The notes under the pieces are model-generated. The model ran no database searches, was not told where the DNA came from, and saw only the letters and a list, made by a program, of their open reading frames with translations. From positions 103,226 to 167,225 of the forward strand of contig CAZBLK010000002.1 of assembly GCA_964492715.1 (NCBI GenBank): a DNA stretch of 64,000 nt, read 5' to 3'. This DNA is from CAZBLK01 sp964492715 (lineage in GTDB: Bacteria; Bacillota; Clostridia; Lachnospirales; WRBF01). Below are positions 7,564 to 16,687 of the stretch, in pieces. How positions within the stretch are numbered: position 1 is the first letter of the stretch; every line of letters starts with the position of its first letter. The position numbers and the translations under genes are program-made.

Positions 7564-9297
7564 TTATACAAACGAAAACGCTTCAACATCAAACAACCCT
7601 TTAGTCGTAAGGCGCAAAGCTGGAATTACAGGCAACCCCAAAAAGCCAAGTATCATAAACGGGTTTATTTCTTTGTTTACGTTTAAAATGTCATACGCCT
7701 GTTTAGTAATAGTTTCCATTTCAATGTTTATTTCTTCAAGTGGCTTGTCAGACAAAAGCCCAGCAATTGGAAGGTTTAGCATGTTTAAAACTTTACCGTT
7801 ATGAGCAAGCACAATTCCGCCGCCGCTTACTGACAGCTTTTTAACCGCAACAACTATGTCACCGTCGTTGTCGCCAGCAACAACTATGTTGTGGGCATCG
7901 TGGCAAACTGTTTGTGCAATTGCACCGTTTTGTATGCCCAGCCCTTCAATTAAACCAAGCCCAATTTCGTCTTTTGCCTTGTGTCGCTCAATTACGGCAG
8001 CTTTGCAAACGTCAATCCCTTTTACATGCTCAAAGCAGCCGTTTTTGTCAAGACGCACAATTCGCTTATGCTTTGTTGTAACTATGCTGTCTTTTGTTAA
8101 GCCAATAACGGTTGCAACTTCACTGTTTAGCCTAAGCTTTAGGCTGTCTTCTGTGATAGGCTTTAGCTTTACCGTAAAAAGAACTTTTGTTTCGGAAGCG
8201 ATTCTTCCTGCAAAAAGAGCTTTTCCGTCTTTGGCAACAAGCTTTCCAGCTTTGTATACCTTTGACACGTTGAAATTTTTCAAGTCGTCAAGCACAACAA
8301 TGTCGGCTTTATAGTTTGGGGCGATTGCACCTTTTCCCTTTAAGCTGTAACATTCGGCGGCGTTTAGCGTAGCCATTGTAACAGCAATTAATGGGTCTAA
8401 GCCGTTTTCAACAGCAAGCCGCATTGCAGAATTTATGTGCCCTTCGTTTATAATTTCGTTTGGGTGGCGGTCGTCTGTGCAAAAAACAAAACGGCGGAAG
8501 TTTTTTTCGTTGATGCCTTTTACAAGGTGTTTAACTTCTTTACATGCTGAACCATTTCTTACTAATATGTACATTCCAAGGCGAGACTTTTCAACCATTT
8601 CAGAAACGGTTGCACACTCATGGTCGGTTTTTGCGCCGCTTGCAGCATACGCCGCAAGGTCGCAGCCACAAAGCCTTGGGGCGTGGCCATCAATTATTTT
8701 TCCGTCTGCGGCAACAATCTTTTTTAAAACGGCTTCATCTGCCGTGCAAACGTTTGGGTACGACATAAGTTCCCCAAGTCCATATGCGTCGTTTTGGGAA
8801 AGAAGTGCGGAAATTTCTTTTTCGTCTAAAACTGCACCTGTACTTTCAAACGAAACTGCTGGTACGCATGAGGGCGCCATAATTTTAATATCAAGCGGCA
8901 AGTCGTTACAGTCGGCAAGCATAAAGCGTATGCCGTCTGCACCGCAAACGTTTGCGATTTCGTGCGGGTCGGCAATTACTGTAAGCGTGCCAGACGGAAC
9001 AACCGCTCGTGCAAACTGGCTTGGCGTAACCATTGACGACTCAATGTGAACGTGTGCGTCAATAAAAGCTGGGGCTACAAACTTGCCGTTTATGTCAACT
9101 TCTTCTAATCCGTCATATTTTCCGATAGCGGCAATTAAGCCGTCACAAATTGCAACATCACCTTCCACAATTTCTTGCGTAAAAACGTTTACAACCTTAC
9201 AATTTTTTAAAACAAGCTCGGCTTTGTGCCTTCCTGCTGCTACGTCTATCCGTTTTTTCAGAAGCTCTAGCTTTTTTTGTTCCTCATGCGTTTCCAT
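7564..9297 (-). CDS. ade: Adenine deaminase
   Basis: The 577-residue amidohydrolase matches bacterial AdeC in length and in order of motifs: AFIDAHVHIESSMVTPSQFA metal-binding region, VIADPHEIANVCG, DGHAPRLCG and FCTDDRHPNE. It converts adenine to hypoxanthine and ammonia in the cytoplasm. The ATG at 9297 follows AGGGGGC, one nt after the stop of the upstream deaminase gene, so the two are translationally close. It ends the purine cluster of permease, deaminase and deaminase and feeds hypoxanthine to the xanthine dehydrogenases encoded upstream. Confidence 0.95.
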   Translation of the reverse strand: METHEEQKKLELLKKRIDVAAGRHKAELVLKNCKVVNVFTQEIVEGDVAICDGLIAAIGKYDGLEEVDINGKFVAPAFIDAHVHIESSMVTPSQFARAVVPSGTLTVIADPHEIANVCGADGIRFMLADCNDLPLDIKIMAPSCVPAVSFESTGAVLDEKEISALLSQNDAYGLGELMSYPNVCTADEAVLKKIVAADGKIIDGHAPRLCGCDLAAYAASGAKTDHECATVSEMVEKSRLGMYILVRNGSACKEVKHLVKGINEKNFRRFVFCTDDRHPNEIINEGHINSAMRLAVENGLDPLIAVTMATLNAAECYSLKGKGAIAPNYKADIVVLDDLKNFNVSKVYKAGKLVAKDGKALFAGRIASETKVLFTVKLKPITEDSLKLRLNSEVATVIGLTKDSIVTTKHKRIVRLDKNGCFEHVKGIDVCKAAVIERHKAKDEIGLGLIEGLGIQNGAIAQTVCHDAHNIVVAGDNDGDIVVAVKKLSVSGGGIVLAHNGKVLNMLNLPIAGLLSDKPLEEINIEMETITKQAYDILNVNKEINPFMILGFLGLPVIPALRLTTKGLFDVEAFSFV

Positions 9298-9298
9298 T

Positions 9299-10666
9299 TT
9301 AAAGCCCCCTTTCGGTTTTGACTAAACTTTCAGAGTGTGAAACAGCTTCCTTCCTTATTTTTTCTTCATCAATTGTTAAAAGCTTTCCACCACGGACTAC
9401 AACTTCACCGTTTACAATTGTTGTGTCAACGACGCTTGTGTTTCCGCAGCAAACAATTGCAGTTGCAACGGAGTGGCAACCAGCATATGCTATGTCGTTT
9501 AAGTTTATTGCAATCAGGTCAGCGCCTTTTCCAGTTTCAACCGAACCAATGTCGTTTCGCCCAAGAACTTTTGCGCCGCCTTTTGTTGCCATTTCAAGTG
9601 TTTGCATTGCAGAAAGCCCATTTTCGGCATACTTCAAATGGTTTAAAAGGTACGCACGGCGAACTTCCTCCCACATTGATGAGCCGTCGTTTGATGCGCT
9701 TCCGTCCACAGCTACCCCGATTTTTATACCCATGCGAACAAGTTCAGACGTGCGGCAAATTCCACTTCCAAGCTTCATGTTAGAAGATGGGCAATGGGCT
9801 ATGCCAACGCCAGCTTTTTTAAGCCGTGCAAGCTCGGTGTCATTAAAAAAAATGCCGTGGGCAAACCAAACACGTTCGTTTAGCCAGCCAACGTCTTCCA
9901 TTAAATCAACAGGGCGCAAGCCATATTTTTCCAGGCAAAAGTTTTCTTCGTCGATTGTTTCGCAAAGGTGAGTGTGCAGCATTATGCCGTATTTTTCTGA
10001 AAGCTGTGCAGAATTTTTCATAAGTTCTTTTGTAACGGAGAAAGGAGAACATGGGGCAAGTGCAACCCTTTTCATTGAAAGGTTTTTGTTGTCGTGGAAC
10101 TTTTCTATAAGCCGAACGGAGTCTTCTAAAATTTGTTCCTCGGTTTGAACAACTTGGTTTGGCGGAAGCCCACCCTTGTCCTTGCCAAGTGACATGGAGC
10201 CACGGGTTGCATGGAAGCGGATTCCAATTTCTTCGGCGGCTGAAAATTGCTTGTCAATTAAAAAGCTGCTAGTATTTTGCGGAAAAACATAATGGTGGTC
10301 GGTAGTTGTGGTGCAACCTGTTTTTAAAAGCTCGGAAAACCCAACCATTGAGCCGTAGTAAACTGTTTCGTCTGTTAGGTGCTTCCAAAACTCGTAAAGC
10401 CCAACTAGCCAAGGAAAAAGCGGCTTTTCCTGCACCTCGTCAATTCCACGGAAAAGCGTTTGGTACAAGTGGTGGTGTGTGTTTACAAACCCCGGTAAAA
10501 CAGCTTTTCCACACATGTCAAGAGTTTCTGCTTCGGGGCAATTTATGTTTTTTCCAATTTGTGAAATTTGGTTTCCGTCAAGCAAAACGTCAACGTTTTG
10601 AAGTGTTTCGTTTGTTTCATTAAAAGTAAAAAGCCATGATATATTTTTAAGAAGTTTTTTTGCCAT
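9299..10666 (-). CDS. Amidohydrolase of the guanine/8-oxoguanine deaminase type
   Basis: The 455-residue ATZ/TRZ-family protein carries GFVNTHHHLYQTLFRGID, APCSPFSVT, LHTHLCET, WFAHGIF and AVDGSASNDGSS. These are the metal ligands and specificity segments found in 8-oxoguanine and related aminohydrolases. Its place between a purine permease and adenine deaminase supports a purine substrate such as guanine or 8-oxoguanine, giving xanthine or urate. ATG at 10666 is chosen over the longer frame because GGAGGT precedes it by six nt. It is not a good match to SsnA, although SsnA occurs in related clusters. Confidence 0.8.
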   Translation of the reverse strand: MAKKLLKNISWLFTFNETNETLQNVDVLLDGNQISQIGKNINCPEAETLDMCGKAVLPGFVNTHHHLYQTLFRGIDEVQEKPLFPWLVGLYEFWKHLTDETVYYGSMVGFSELLKTGCTTTTDHHYVFPQNTSSFLIDKQFSAAEEIGIRFHATRGSMSLGKDKGGLPPNQVVQTEEQILEDSVRLIEKFHDNKNLSMKRVALAPCSPFSVTKELMKNSAQLSEKYGIMLHTHLCETIDEENFCLEKYGLRPVDLMEDVGWLNERVWFAHGIFFNDTELARLKKAGVGIAHCPSSNMKLGSGICRTSELVRMGIKIGVAVDGSASNDGSSMWEEVRRAYLLNHLKYAENGLSAMQTLEMATKGGAKVLGRNDIGSVETGKGADLIAINLNDIAYAGCHSVATAIVCCGNTSVVDTTIVNGEVVVRGGKLLTIDEEKIRKEAVSHSESLVKTERGL

Positions 10667-10685
10667 TGCATACCTCCTATAAGAG

Positions 10686-10712
10686 AAGCGGCTTGTTGTG
10701 CACAAGCCGCTT
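10686..10712 (-). other. Intercistronic hairpin
   Basis: A perfect 10-bp stem AAGCGGCTTG (10686-10695)/CAAGCCGCTT (10703-10712) lies between the permease stop and the deaminase ribosome binding site. It has no U-tract in either direction. A role in mRNA stability or relative expression within the operon is inferred. Confidence 0.6.
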
Positions 10713-10734
10713 AGTAGTAAAACTTATAAATATT

Positions 10735-12066
10735 TTAAGCAAAGAACAGCTTGAAAAGGAACAAAATTGAAATAACAATCATTACAACACTTACGTCCTT
10801 TTGTTTGCCAACTAAAAGCTTTAATACAACATAACTTAAAACGCCGAAAACAAGCCCTTCTGAAATGCTGTATGTTAAAGGCATCATTATAATTGCCATA
10901 AAGGCTGGGAAGCCTTCGGAAAAGTCTGAAAAGTCAATTTTTTTAACAGACTCAATCATAAATAGCCCAACAATTATAAGAGCAGGCGCAGTTGCAAAAG
11001 CTGGAATTGCAAAGAAAATTGGTGAAAAAATAAGTGCTACTGCAAAGAGAGCCGCCGTAACAAGTGATGAAAGCCCTGTTCTTCCGCCTTCGGCAACACC
11101 TGCTGCACTTTCAACAAAAGTTGTAACTGTTGATGTACCTACAACAGCACCAAACGTTGTGCCGACAGCGTCTGCAAGAAGTGCTTGTTTAAGCCTTGGA
11201 AGCTTGCCATTTTTATCAAGGAAGCCTGCTTTTTCTGAAACGCCGATAAGTGTACCAATTGTGTCAAACACGTCTACAAAAAGGAAGGTGAAAACCAAAG
11301 TGATAAATGTCCAAATGTTAAAGTTTTCTATTTGAGAAGAAAATGCAACAAAGATGTTGTCGGTTGTGGCTGGAGGTAAAGAAACTATTGAAGAAGGGAT
11401 AAGAGAAAACGCACCAGCATCTGGGTTTACAACGTAAAGCCCTGTAAGCTGGCAAACAATGCCTATAATGTAAGTAATAATAATTCCCCAGAACAAAGCA
11501 CCTTTAACCTTTTTAATCAAAAGCACCATTGTAATAATTATGCCAACCATTGCAAGAATTGTAGTAATGCTTTTTACGTCGCCAAGCGCAACTGAAGTTG
11601 CTTCGTTAGAAACGACAAGCCCTGCATTTTTAAGCCCGATAAACGCAATGAACAGCCCAATCCCTACGCTTACTGCGTACTTCAAGTTTTTTGGAATGCT
11701 GTCAAAAATTGCTTCACGCACGTTTACAAGTGACATTAAAATAAAAATGACACCTTCAGTGAATACCGCTAAAAGTGCCATTTGCCAACCGTATGTAAGT
11801 GCTACAGAAAATGTGAAAAACGCATTAAGCCCCATGCCTGGTGCAAGTGCAAACGGATAGTTTGCAATAAGTGCCATTGTCAAGGTTGCAACGACAGACG
11901 CAAGAGCAGTTGCAGTAAACACAGAGCCCCAGTCCATTCCGCTTGCTGACAGCATGTTTGGGTTTACTATAAGGATATACGCCATTGTCATAAACGTAGT
12001 AAGCCCTGCGTAAACCTCGGTGGAAACAGTTGTTTTGTTTTCCTTCAGCTTAAAAAACTTTTCCAT
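10735..12066 (-). CDS. AzgA/PbuG-type purine permease (NCS2 family)
   Basis: A 443-residue polytopic transporter starting MEKFFKLKENKTTVSTEVYA and continuing GLTTFMTMAYILIVNP, the signature N-terminus of the adenine/guanine/hypoxanthine permease branch. Later motifs ALAPGMGLNAFF and VGTSTVTTFVESAAGVAEGG are the family's substrate-binding loops. Importing purine nucleobases by proton symport fits the two downstream deaminases. ATG after GGGAGGAA. The gene has its own promoter (12204-12232) and a structured leader, so it is probably the first gene of a three-gene operon. Confidence 0.92.
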   Translation of the reverse strand: MEKFFKLKENKTTVSTEVYAGLTTFMTMAYILIVNPNMLSASGMDWGSVFTATALASVVATLTMALIANYPFALAPGMGLNAFFTFSVALTYGWQMALLAVFTEGVIFILMSLVNVREAIFDSIPKNLKYAVSVGIGLFIAFIGLKNAGLVVSNEATSVALGDVKSITTILAMVGIIITMVLLIKKVKGALFWGIIITYIIGIVCQLTGLYVVNPDAGAFSLIPSSIVSLPPATTDNIFVAFSSQIENFNIWTFITLVFTFLFVDVFDTIGTLIGVSEKAGFLDKNGKLPRLKQALLADAVGTTFGAVVGTSTVTTFVESAAGVAEGGRTGLSSLVTAALFAVALIFSPIFFAIPAFATAPALIIVGLFMIESVKKIDFSDFSEGFPAFMAIIMMPLTYSISEGLVFGVLSYVVLKLLVGKQKDVSVVMIVISILFLFKLFFA

Positions 12067-12094
12067 TGCTATTCCTCCCTAAAATATTCAACGT

Positions 12095-12178
12095 GAATTT
12101 GAAATTTAAAAGCCTTTAAAATTTAGTCCGTAGAACTTAGTCCATAAAACTTTCTAAAAGGCTTTAGCTTCAAAATTC
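12095..12178 (-). promoter_or_regulatory. Structured leader of the purine permease operon
   Basis: On the minus strand an inner stem pairs AAAGCCTTTT with AAAGGCTTT (hairpin 12108-12165) and an outer stem pairs GAATTTTGAA (12169-12178) with TTCAAATTC (12095-12103). The loop has two near repeats, ATGGACTAA and ACGGACTAA, around GTTCTAC. The inner 3' arm is followed by TTTAAATTT, so it could act as an attenuator. Some words recall the purine riboswitch, but its P2 and P3 helices are absent, so no riboswitch class is claimed. Confidence 0.45.
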
Positions 12179-12203
12179 AAATGAGATGAAAAGTTACACC
12201 AAT

Positions 12204-12232
12204 AAAATAATGGATTAAACTTAATTTGTCAA
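12204..12232 (-). promoter_or_regulatory. Sigma-A promoter of the purine permease operon
   Basis: Minus strand TTGACA (12227-12232), 17-nt spacer, TATTTT (12204-12209). The predicted start leaves a leader of about 130 nt containing the hairpin at 12095-12178. The rest of the 354-nt spacer (12233-12420) shows only AT-rich sequence and further TTGACA-like words. Confidence 0.7.
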
Positions 12233-12363
12233 TTACCAATTTCGGTAGTAAAGGAGTGGTGCTTGAATAGCTGATGTTCCAAGTTAGAAATTATGCATAA
12301 TTATACAATGTCAAATTATAAGTATTTAACAAATGGATTTAATGTTTAGATGTCAAGGTTCGG

Positions 12364-12386
12364 AAAAAATTACAATTAGGATTGTA
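12364..12386 (-). terminator. Weak terminator after the xanthine dehydrogenase operon
   Basis: On the minus strand a 6-bp stem TACAAT/ATTGTA with a 4-nt loop is followed by ATTTTTT, 35-57 nt after the stop of the iron-sulfur subunit. The stem is short and AT-rich, so termination may be incomplete. Confidence 0.45.
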
Positions 12387-12420
12387 TAAATTTTTGCTTT
12401 TTTGTACATATAAGTCGAAA

Positions 12421-12885
12421 TTAGGCGTCGTTTACACACTTTTCCACTGCATTTAAAATGTTTTCATACCCTGTACAGCGGCACAAGTGTCCAGAAATAA
12501 GCACTTTAAGCTCGTCACGGCTATACTTTTTGCCTGTGCCGACAATTTCAACGGCTGTTAAAATTAAACCAGGGGTACAAAAGCCACATTGCACGGCTGC
12601 TTCTTCGATAAACGCTTTTTGAACACGGTTCAATTCTCCGTCTTCCGAAAGAAGCCCTTCCACTGTTAAAATGTTTTTTCCTTCTGCCCAAACAGCCAAG
12701 TATATGCACGAATTAAAGCCTTTTCCGTTAATCAAAACGGTACATGCGCCACACTCGCCAACTTCACAGCCTTTTTTCACGCTTGTTAAAAACAGCCTGT
12801 TTCTAAGCATGTCGGAAAGCGATTCCCTTTCGTCAACGGCAACAGTTACGTTTTTGCCGTTTACCACACAATTAATTGTTTTCAT
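12421..12885 (-). CDS. xdhC: Xanthine dehydrogenase-type [2Fe-2S] subunit
   Basis: The 154-residue protein has both clusters of the small subunit of molybdenum hydroxylases: C40, C45, C48 and C60 for the plant-type cluster, and C100, C103, C135 and C137 (VQCGFCTPG, CRCTGYENI) for the second. It passes electrons from the Mo centre to FAD. The ATG at 12885 with GGAGGTGG upstream is used; a longer frame is not supported. It overlaps the FAD subunit gene by 14 nt, as expected for a stoichiometric complex with the two preceding genes. The symbol follows E. coli small-subunit naming. Confidence 0.9.
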   Translation of the reverse strand: MKTINCVVNGKNVTVAVDERESLSDMLRNRLFLTSVKKGCEVGECGACTVLINGKGFNSCIYLAVWAEGKNILTVEGLLSEDGELNRVQKAFIEEAAVQCGFCTPGLILTAVEIVGTGKKYSRDELKVLISGHLCRCTGYENILNAVEKCVNDA

Positions 12886-13777
12886 GGGCGTCGCCACCTC
12901 CGTTTTTAATTGCCTGTACAAAGGCTCTTTTTGAAATTTCTGAAGCAATTTGCAACCGAAATTCTTTTGATGCACGCCATGACGTTCTTGGGTTAATTTC
13001 TTCGGTAACGCCTTTTGAAATTGTGGAAAGAAGCTCTCTTGTAACTTGTTTGCCAATTAAAGCTTCTTCGGTTTTCTTGCACCGCATTGGAACAGGGGCG
13101 GCTGTGCCGAACGAAATTCTTAAATCGGAAATTACGTTTTTCGTTTCGTCAAGCTTACACAAAACACAGCAAGCCAAAGTTGCAATGTCCATTGCGTTAC
13201 GCATTGCGTACTTTATGTAGTGTCCGCTAAAGCCTTCGTAGTCAGCTTTTTTAATTTTTAGTGCAGTTACTACGTCGCCTGTTTTTAAGTTTACTTTTCC
13301 TGCACTAATGTAAAAGTCGGAAAGGGGCATTTCCTTTTTGCCGTCTGCACCCATTATTTCAACAGTTGCGTTTAACGCAAGAAGCGTTGCGCCAGAATCT
13401 GCGCTTGTTACACCGTTTGAAACGTTTCCGCCAATTGTGCCAATGTTTCTAACTTGCGGCCCTCCAACTTGGCTTACAGCCTGTGCCAAAACAGGAATGT
13501 GTTTAAGAACAATTTCGTTTTCGGCTACATCAGTAAAGCTGGTTAGTGCGCCAATTGTAATTGTTCCGTTTTCGTCACTATCTTCTTCAATCGAAACACC
13601 ACGAAGCTCATCAAGCCCAAAAATGCTAACAAGCGAAACACCAGCAAGCCTGCCTTCACGTACTTGTATTAGCACGTCGCTTCCGCCAGCGATAATTTTT
13701 GCCTGAGGGTCTTTTACCAAAGCGTTTACGGCGTCTTGCACTGATGTTGCTTCGTAAACCGATTTAATGTCATACAT
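12872..13777 (-). CDS. xdhB: Xanthine dehydrogenase-type FAD-binding subunit
   Basis: A 301-residue medium-subunit protein: AKIIAGGSDVLIQVREG is the FAD pyrophosphate loop, QVGGPQVRNIGTIGGNVSN the second FAD motif, and the C-terminal CO-dehydrogenase-flavoprotein domain follows. It oxidises the reduced enzyme with NAD or another acceptor. The start is ATG 13777, GGAGGTG upstream. The gene overlaps the Mo subunit gene by 8 nt and the Fe-S gene by 14 nt. It is the only FAD subunit in the window, though there are two Mo subunits. Confidence 0.92.
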   Translation of the reverse strand: MYDIKSVYEATSVQDAVNALVKDPQAKIIAGGSDVLIQVREGRLAGVSLVSIFGLDELRGVSIEEDSDENGTITIGALTSFTDVAENEIVLKHIPVLAQAVSQVGGPQVRNIGTIGGNVSNGVTSADSGATLLALNATVEIMGADGKKEMPLSDFYISAGKVNLKTGDVVTALKIKKADYEGFSGHYIKYAMRNAMDIATLACCVLCKLDETKNVISDLRISFGTAAPVPMRCKKTEEALIGKQVTRELLSTISKGVTEEINPRTSWRASKEFRLQIASEISKRAFVQAIKNGGGDAHENN

Positions 13778-16061
13778 GCAAAACACCTCCTGCTACAAGC
13801 TTTTCAAAAACGTTTTGCGGCGAAAGCGGAATTTTTTCAAACGCTACGCCTGTTGCGTTTAAAACGGCGTTTCTAATTGCCGCCGCTTGTGGAATTGTTG
13901 GTGGCTCGCCAAGAGACTTGTTGCCGTAAGGGCCTGTTGGGTCGTAAAGCTCGACAAAGTCGGCATTTAACGTTGGTGTGTCAAGGCTTGTTGGCAGCTT
14001 GTAGTCAAGCAAGTTGTTGTTTAGCGGCTTGCCTTTGTCGTCAAAAAGCATTGCTTCGGAAAGGGCGTAGCCTAAGCCCATGCTCATTCCGCCGTGAACT
14101 TGTGCCTCGGCAAGCTTTGGGTTTAAAAGCCGTCCGCTGTCGTGGACGTTTATTATGTTTACAATGTTTACTTTGCAAAGAGGAACGTCAACTTCAACTT
14201 CGGCAAAGCAAACGCCTGTTGAAAGCGTGTTTGTTTCGCAAAGGTTTGAAACCTCGGCTGTTATGTGCCTGCCGTTTTCGGTGTTGTAAAATGACTCCAT
14301 TGCTAAATCTTCCAGAGAAATTAACGGCTTTTGCGTTTGCTTAACAATTAATTCTGCGTTTGAAATGTCAAGCAAATAAGGCTCGTAACCTGTTAAAACT
14401 TTTGCATAGTCGAGTATTTTTTGCTTTAAAAGCTCGGCTGTTTTTCTTAACGCCATGCCGCTGACGTATGACTGGCGTGAGGCGTATGCGCCTGTGTCAA
14501 ACGGCGTTACATCAGTGTCTTGTGTAGAAATTAGGTGCACATTTTCAATTGGAATGCCAAGCGTTTCAGACGCCATTTGTGAAAACACAGTGTCTGCACC
14601 TTGCCCAATTTCCGTTGCGCCAAGCTGAACTTGCACAGAGCCGTCTTGGTTTAAAACAATTCGGCAGCAAGCGTGTTCAAGGCTAATTGGGTGTATACCA
14701 GTTTTGTAAGTGAACAATGCCATTCCTACGCCACGAAGTTTTTCACCTTGTTTTTCTACATTGTCACTAGCACGCTTTTCGTCCCAGCCTATAAACTTTT
14801 TACCTTTTGCAATGCACTCACGAAGCCCGTTTGTGTGGCTTTTTATCGGTGGGGCTAAAGGGTCGAAGTACCCTTCTTCGATTGCATTTTTCAACCTAAG
14901 CTCTACAGGGTCTATGCCAAGCTTTTTTGCAATGTCATCAACGTGGCTTTCCACAGCAAAAACTACTTGTGGAATTCCGTACCCACGCATTGCGCCTGCT
15001 GACGGTAGGTTTGTATAAACGGTGTAAGCTTCGCACGCTGTAGCATCTGCGTAGTAGCAGTCACGGAAAGCGGCTGTTGCGTTTGCAACAATTGAATGAC
15101 CGTGTGAAGCGTAGCCGCCTTGGTTAGAGTACGCTGTCATTTTCCGTGCAACAAACTTGCCGTCTTTTGTAACTGCTGTCATTAAGTTAAACTTAATTGC
15201 ATGGCGTGTGCGTGTGCTAACAAAAGTTTCTTCCCTTGAAATGGCAAGCTTTACGCAACGTCCACCAACTTGCGTTGACAAAAAGGCGTTAAGCGGCTCG
15301 TAAAGAACTTCTTGCTTGTTGCCAAAGCCGCCGCCAATGTAAGGCTTAATTACCCGAACTTTGCCCCACTTTATGCCAAGCGCCTGGCCAACGACACGCC
15401 GCACAATGTGCGGAATTTGCGTTGACGAAACTACAACGACACGCCCGTTTTCCATGTAGGCGTAAGAAATTGGCGGTTCAATGTGACAGTGCTGAACAAT
15501 TTGCGTTTCAAAGCTTCCTTCCACAACAACTAAACCGTCCTGTTTGACGGCTTCGTCAAAGTTGCCAAGCTCAAAAGATGAGTGTGCCAAAATGTTACGC
15601 TCGTACCCTTCGTGGATTAACGGCTTGCCCTCCTGCATTGCTTGTTCAACCGAAAGAAGCGGTTCGTATTCTTCGTAGCAAACTTTAATTAAGGATAAAG
15701 CTTTTAATGCCGCCACTTCGTCTGTTGCAACTACGGCCGCAATGTCGTCGCCGTAGTATCGGACATTTGTGTTCAAAAGCTTTCTGTCGGCTACGTCTTG
15801 GTGCGCCTTGTCAGTTGACCACGGGTGGCCTGCCGTTGGAAAAGTGATGTCTGGGACGTCAAAGCACGTCACAATTTTCACTACACCTTCAACCTTTTTA
15901 GCTTCTTCTGTGTCAATTTGCAAAACTTTACCGTGTGCAATTTTGCTGTGCAAAACTTTTGCAACCAGCATTTCGCCGTGGAAAAAATCGTCTGTGTATT
16001 TTGCTTTGCCTGTTACTTTTAGCTCGGCATCTACACGGTTCACAGATTTTCCTACGCTCAT
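13770..16061 (-). CDS. xdhA: Xanthine dehydrogenase-type molybdenum-binding subunit
   Basis: This 763-residue large subunit has family motifs in order: GKAKYTDDF, YIGGGFGNKQEV, AGAMRGYGIPQ, GATEIGQGADT and KSLGEPPTIPQA, where the GE glutamate is the expected catalytic base. It binds molybdopterin cytosine dinucleotide and hydroxylates hypoxanthine or xanthine. Xanthine is inferred from the purine gene context; other N-heterocycles remain possible. ATG 16061 after GGAGGTGAACG. It lies 23 nt after mocA and starts the three-subunit set with xdhB and xdhC. Confidence 0.9.
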   Translation of the reverse strand: MSVGKSVNRVDAELKVTGKAKYTDDFFHGEMLVAKVLHSKIAHGKVLQIDTEEAKKVEGVVKIVTCFDVPDITFPTAGHPWSTDKAHQDVADRKLLNTNVRYYGDDIAAVVATDEVAALKALSLIKVCYEEYEPLLSVEQAMQEGKPLIHEGYERNILAHSSFELGNFDEAVKQDGLVVVEGSFETQIVQHCHIEPPISYAYMENGRVVVVSSTQIPHIVRRVVGQALGIKWGKVRVIKPYIGGGFGNKQEVLYEPLNAFLSTQVGGRCVKLAISREETFVSTRTRHAIKFNLMTAVTKDGKFVARKMTAYSNQGGYASHGHSIVANATAAFRDCYYADATACEAYTVYTNLPSAGAMRGYGIPQVVFAVESHVDDIAKKLGIDPVELRLKNAIEEGYFDPLAPPIKSHTNGLRECIAKGKKFIGWDEKRASDNVEKQGEKLRGVGMALFTYKTGIHPISLEHACCRIVLNQDGSVQVQLGATEIGQGADTVFSQMASETLGIPIENVHLISTQDTDVTPFDTGAYASRQSYVSGMALRKTAELLKQKILDYAKVLTGYEPYLLDISNAELIVKQTQKPLISLEDLAMESFYNTENGRHITAEVSNLCETNTLSTGVCFAEVEVDVPLCKVNIVNIINVHDSGRLLNPKLAEAQVHGGMSMGLGYALSEAMLFDDKGKPLNNNLLDYKLPTSLDTPTLNADFVELYDPTGPYGNKSLGEPPTIPQAAAIRNAVLNATGVAFEKIPLSPQNVFEKLVAGGVLHV

Positions 16062-16084
16062 GCGTTCACCTCCTAGGGGAGAGG

Positions 16085-16687
16085 TTAGCTTTTTAATAAT
16101 TCTCCCTCAATAATTAAAAAATCATCTTGACTGTCTACGTCAAGCATTTCGACCCTGCTATCAGCTTCGCATAAAATAAGCCTATCTGCATTTTTGGAAG
16201 CTACATAACCCCCGCCCTTATTACGGTCGAGACCCTTTAAATCATCTTTAAAAAGGTTTGGGAAAATTATTGGGTTGCCACGGACGCCGCAGAAGCTTTG
16301 CGCCACAATGTTTTGCGGATTGTTGTAAAACGTTTGTATAAGCCGTTTAACAGAGCTTTTTTTGCGCAGCGGCTGGTCGCAAACTGAAAACATGTAGCCG
16401 TCTGCTTCGCCCACAAAATCAAGCCCTGCTTTTATGCTTGTGTTTATCCCTTCTTTGTAATTTTTGTTAAACACTGTTTTAATGCCGTACTCGTTTGCAA
16501 TTTTTAAAACGTCTTCGTCGTGTGCAACAAGCACAGTTTGGTTTAGCATTTCAAGGGGAAGTGCTTCGATTGTATAGCACAATAGGGGCTTGCCTAAAAG
16601 CGGCGTCAAAAGCTTGTTTGCACCAAAACGGCTAGAAGCACCTGCTGCTAAAAGTATGCAGTTTATAGTTATTTCTTTAGTTTCCAT
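16085..16687 (-). CDS. mocA: Molybdenum cofactor cytidylyltransferase-like protein (MocA/YgfJ)
   Basis: A 200-residue nucleotidyltransferase with LLAAGASSRFGANKLL (GxxxRxG-K signature), YMFSVCDQPL metal-binding segment and VRGNPIIFP. The family adds CMP to molybdopterin to make the dinucleotide used by xanthine dehydrogenases; the YgfJ branch occurs in selenium-dependent hydroxylase loci. The ATG (16687) lies inside the end of the upstream Se-type dehydrogenase gene, a 19-nt overlap. Its position between the two Mo hydroxylases suggests it serves both. Confidence 0.85.
   Translation of the reverse strand: METKEITINCILLAAGASSRFGANKLLTPLLGKPLLCYTIEALPLEMLNQTVLVAHDEDVLKIANEYGIKTVFNKNYKEGINTSIKAGLDFVGEADGYMFSVCDQPLRKKSSVKRLIQTFYNNPQNIVAQSFCGVRGNPIIFPNLFKDDLKGLDRNKGGGYVASKNADRLILCEADSRVEMLDVDSQDDFLIIEGELLKS

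Noticed and set aside
12095..12178. Purine riboswitch
   Set aside because: ATGG, GTTCTAC and GGACTA words occur, but the P2 and P3 stems and the loop-loop contacts of the class are absent.
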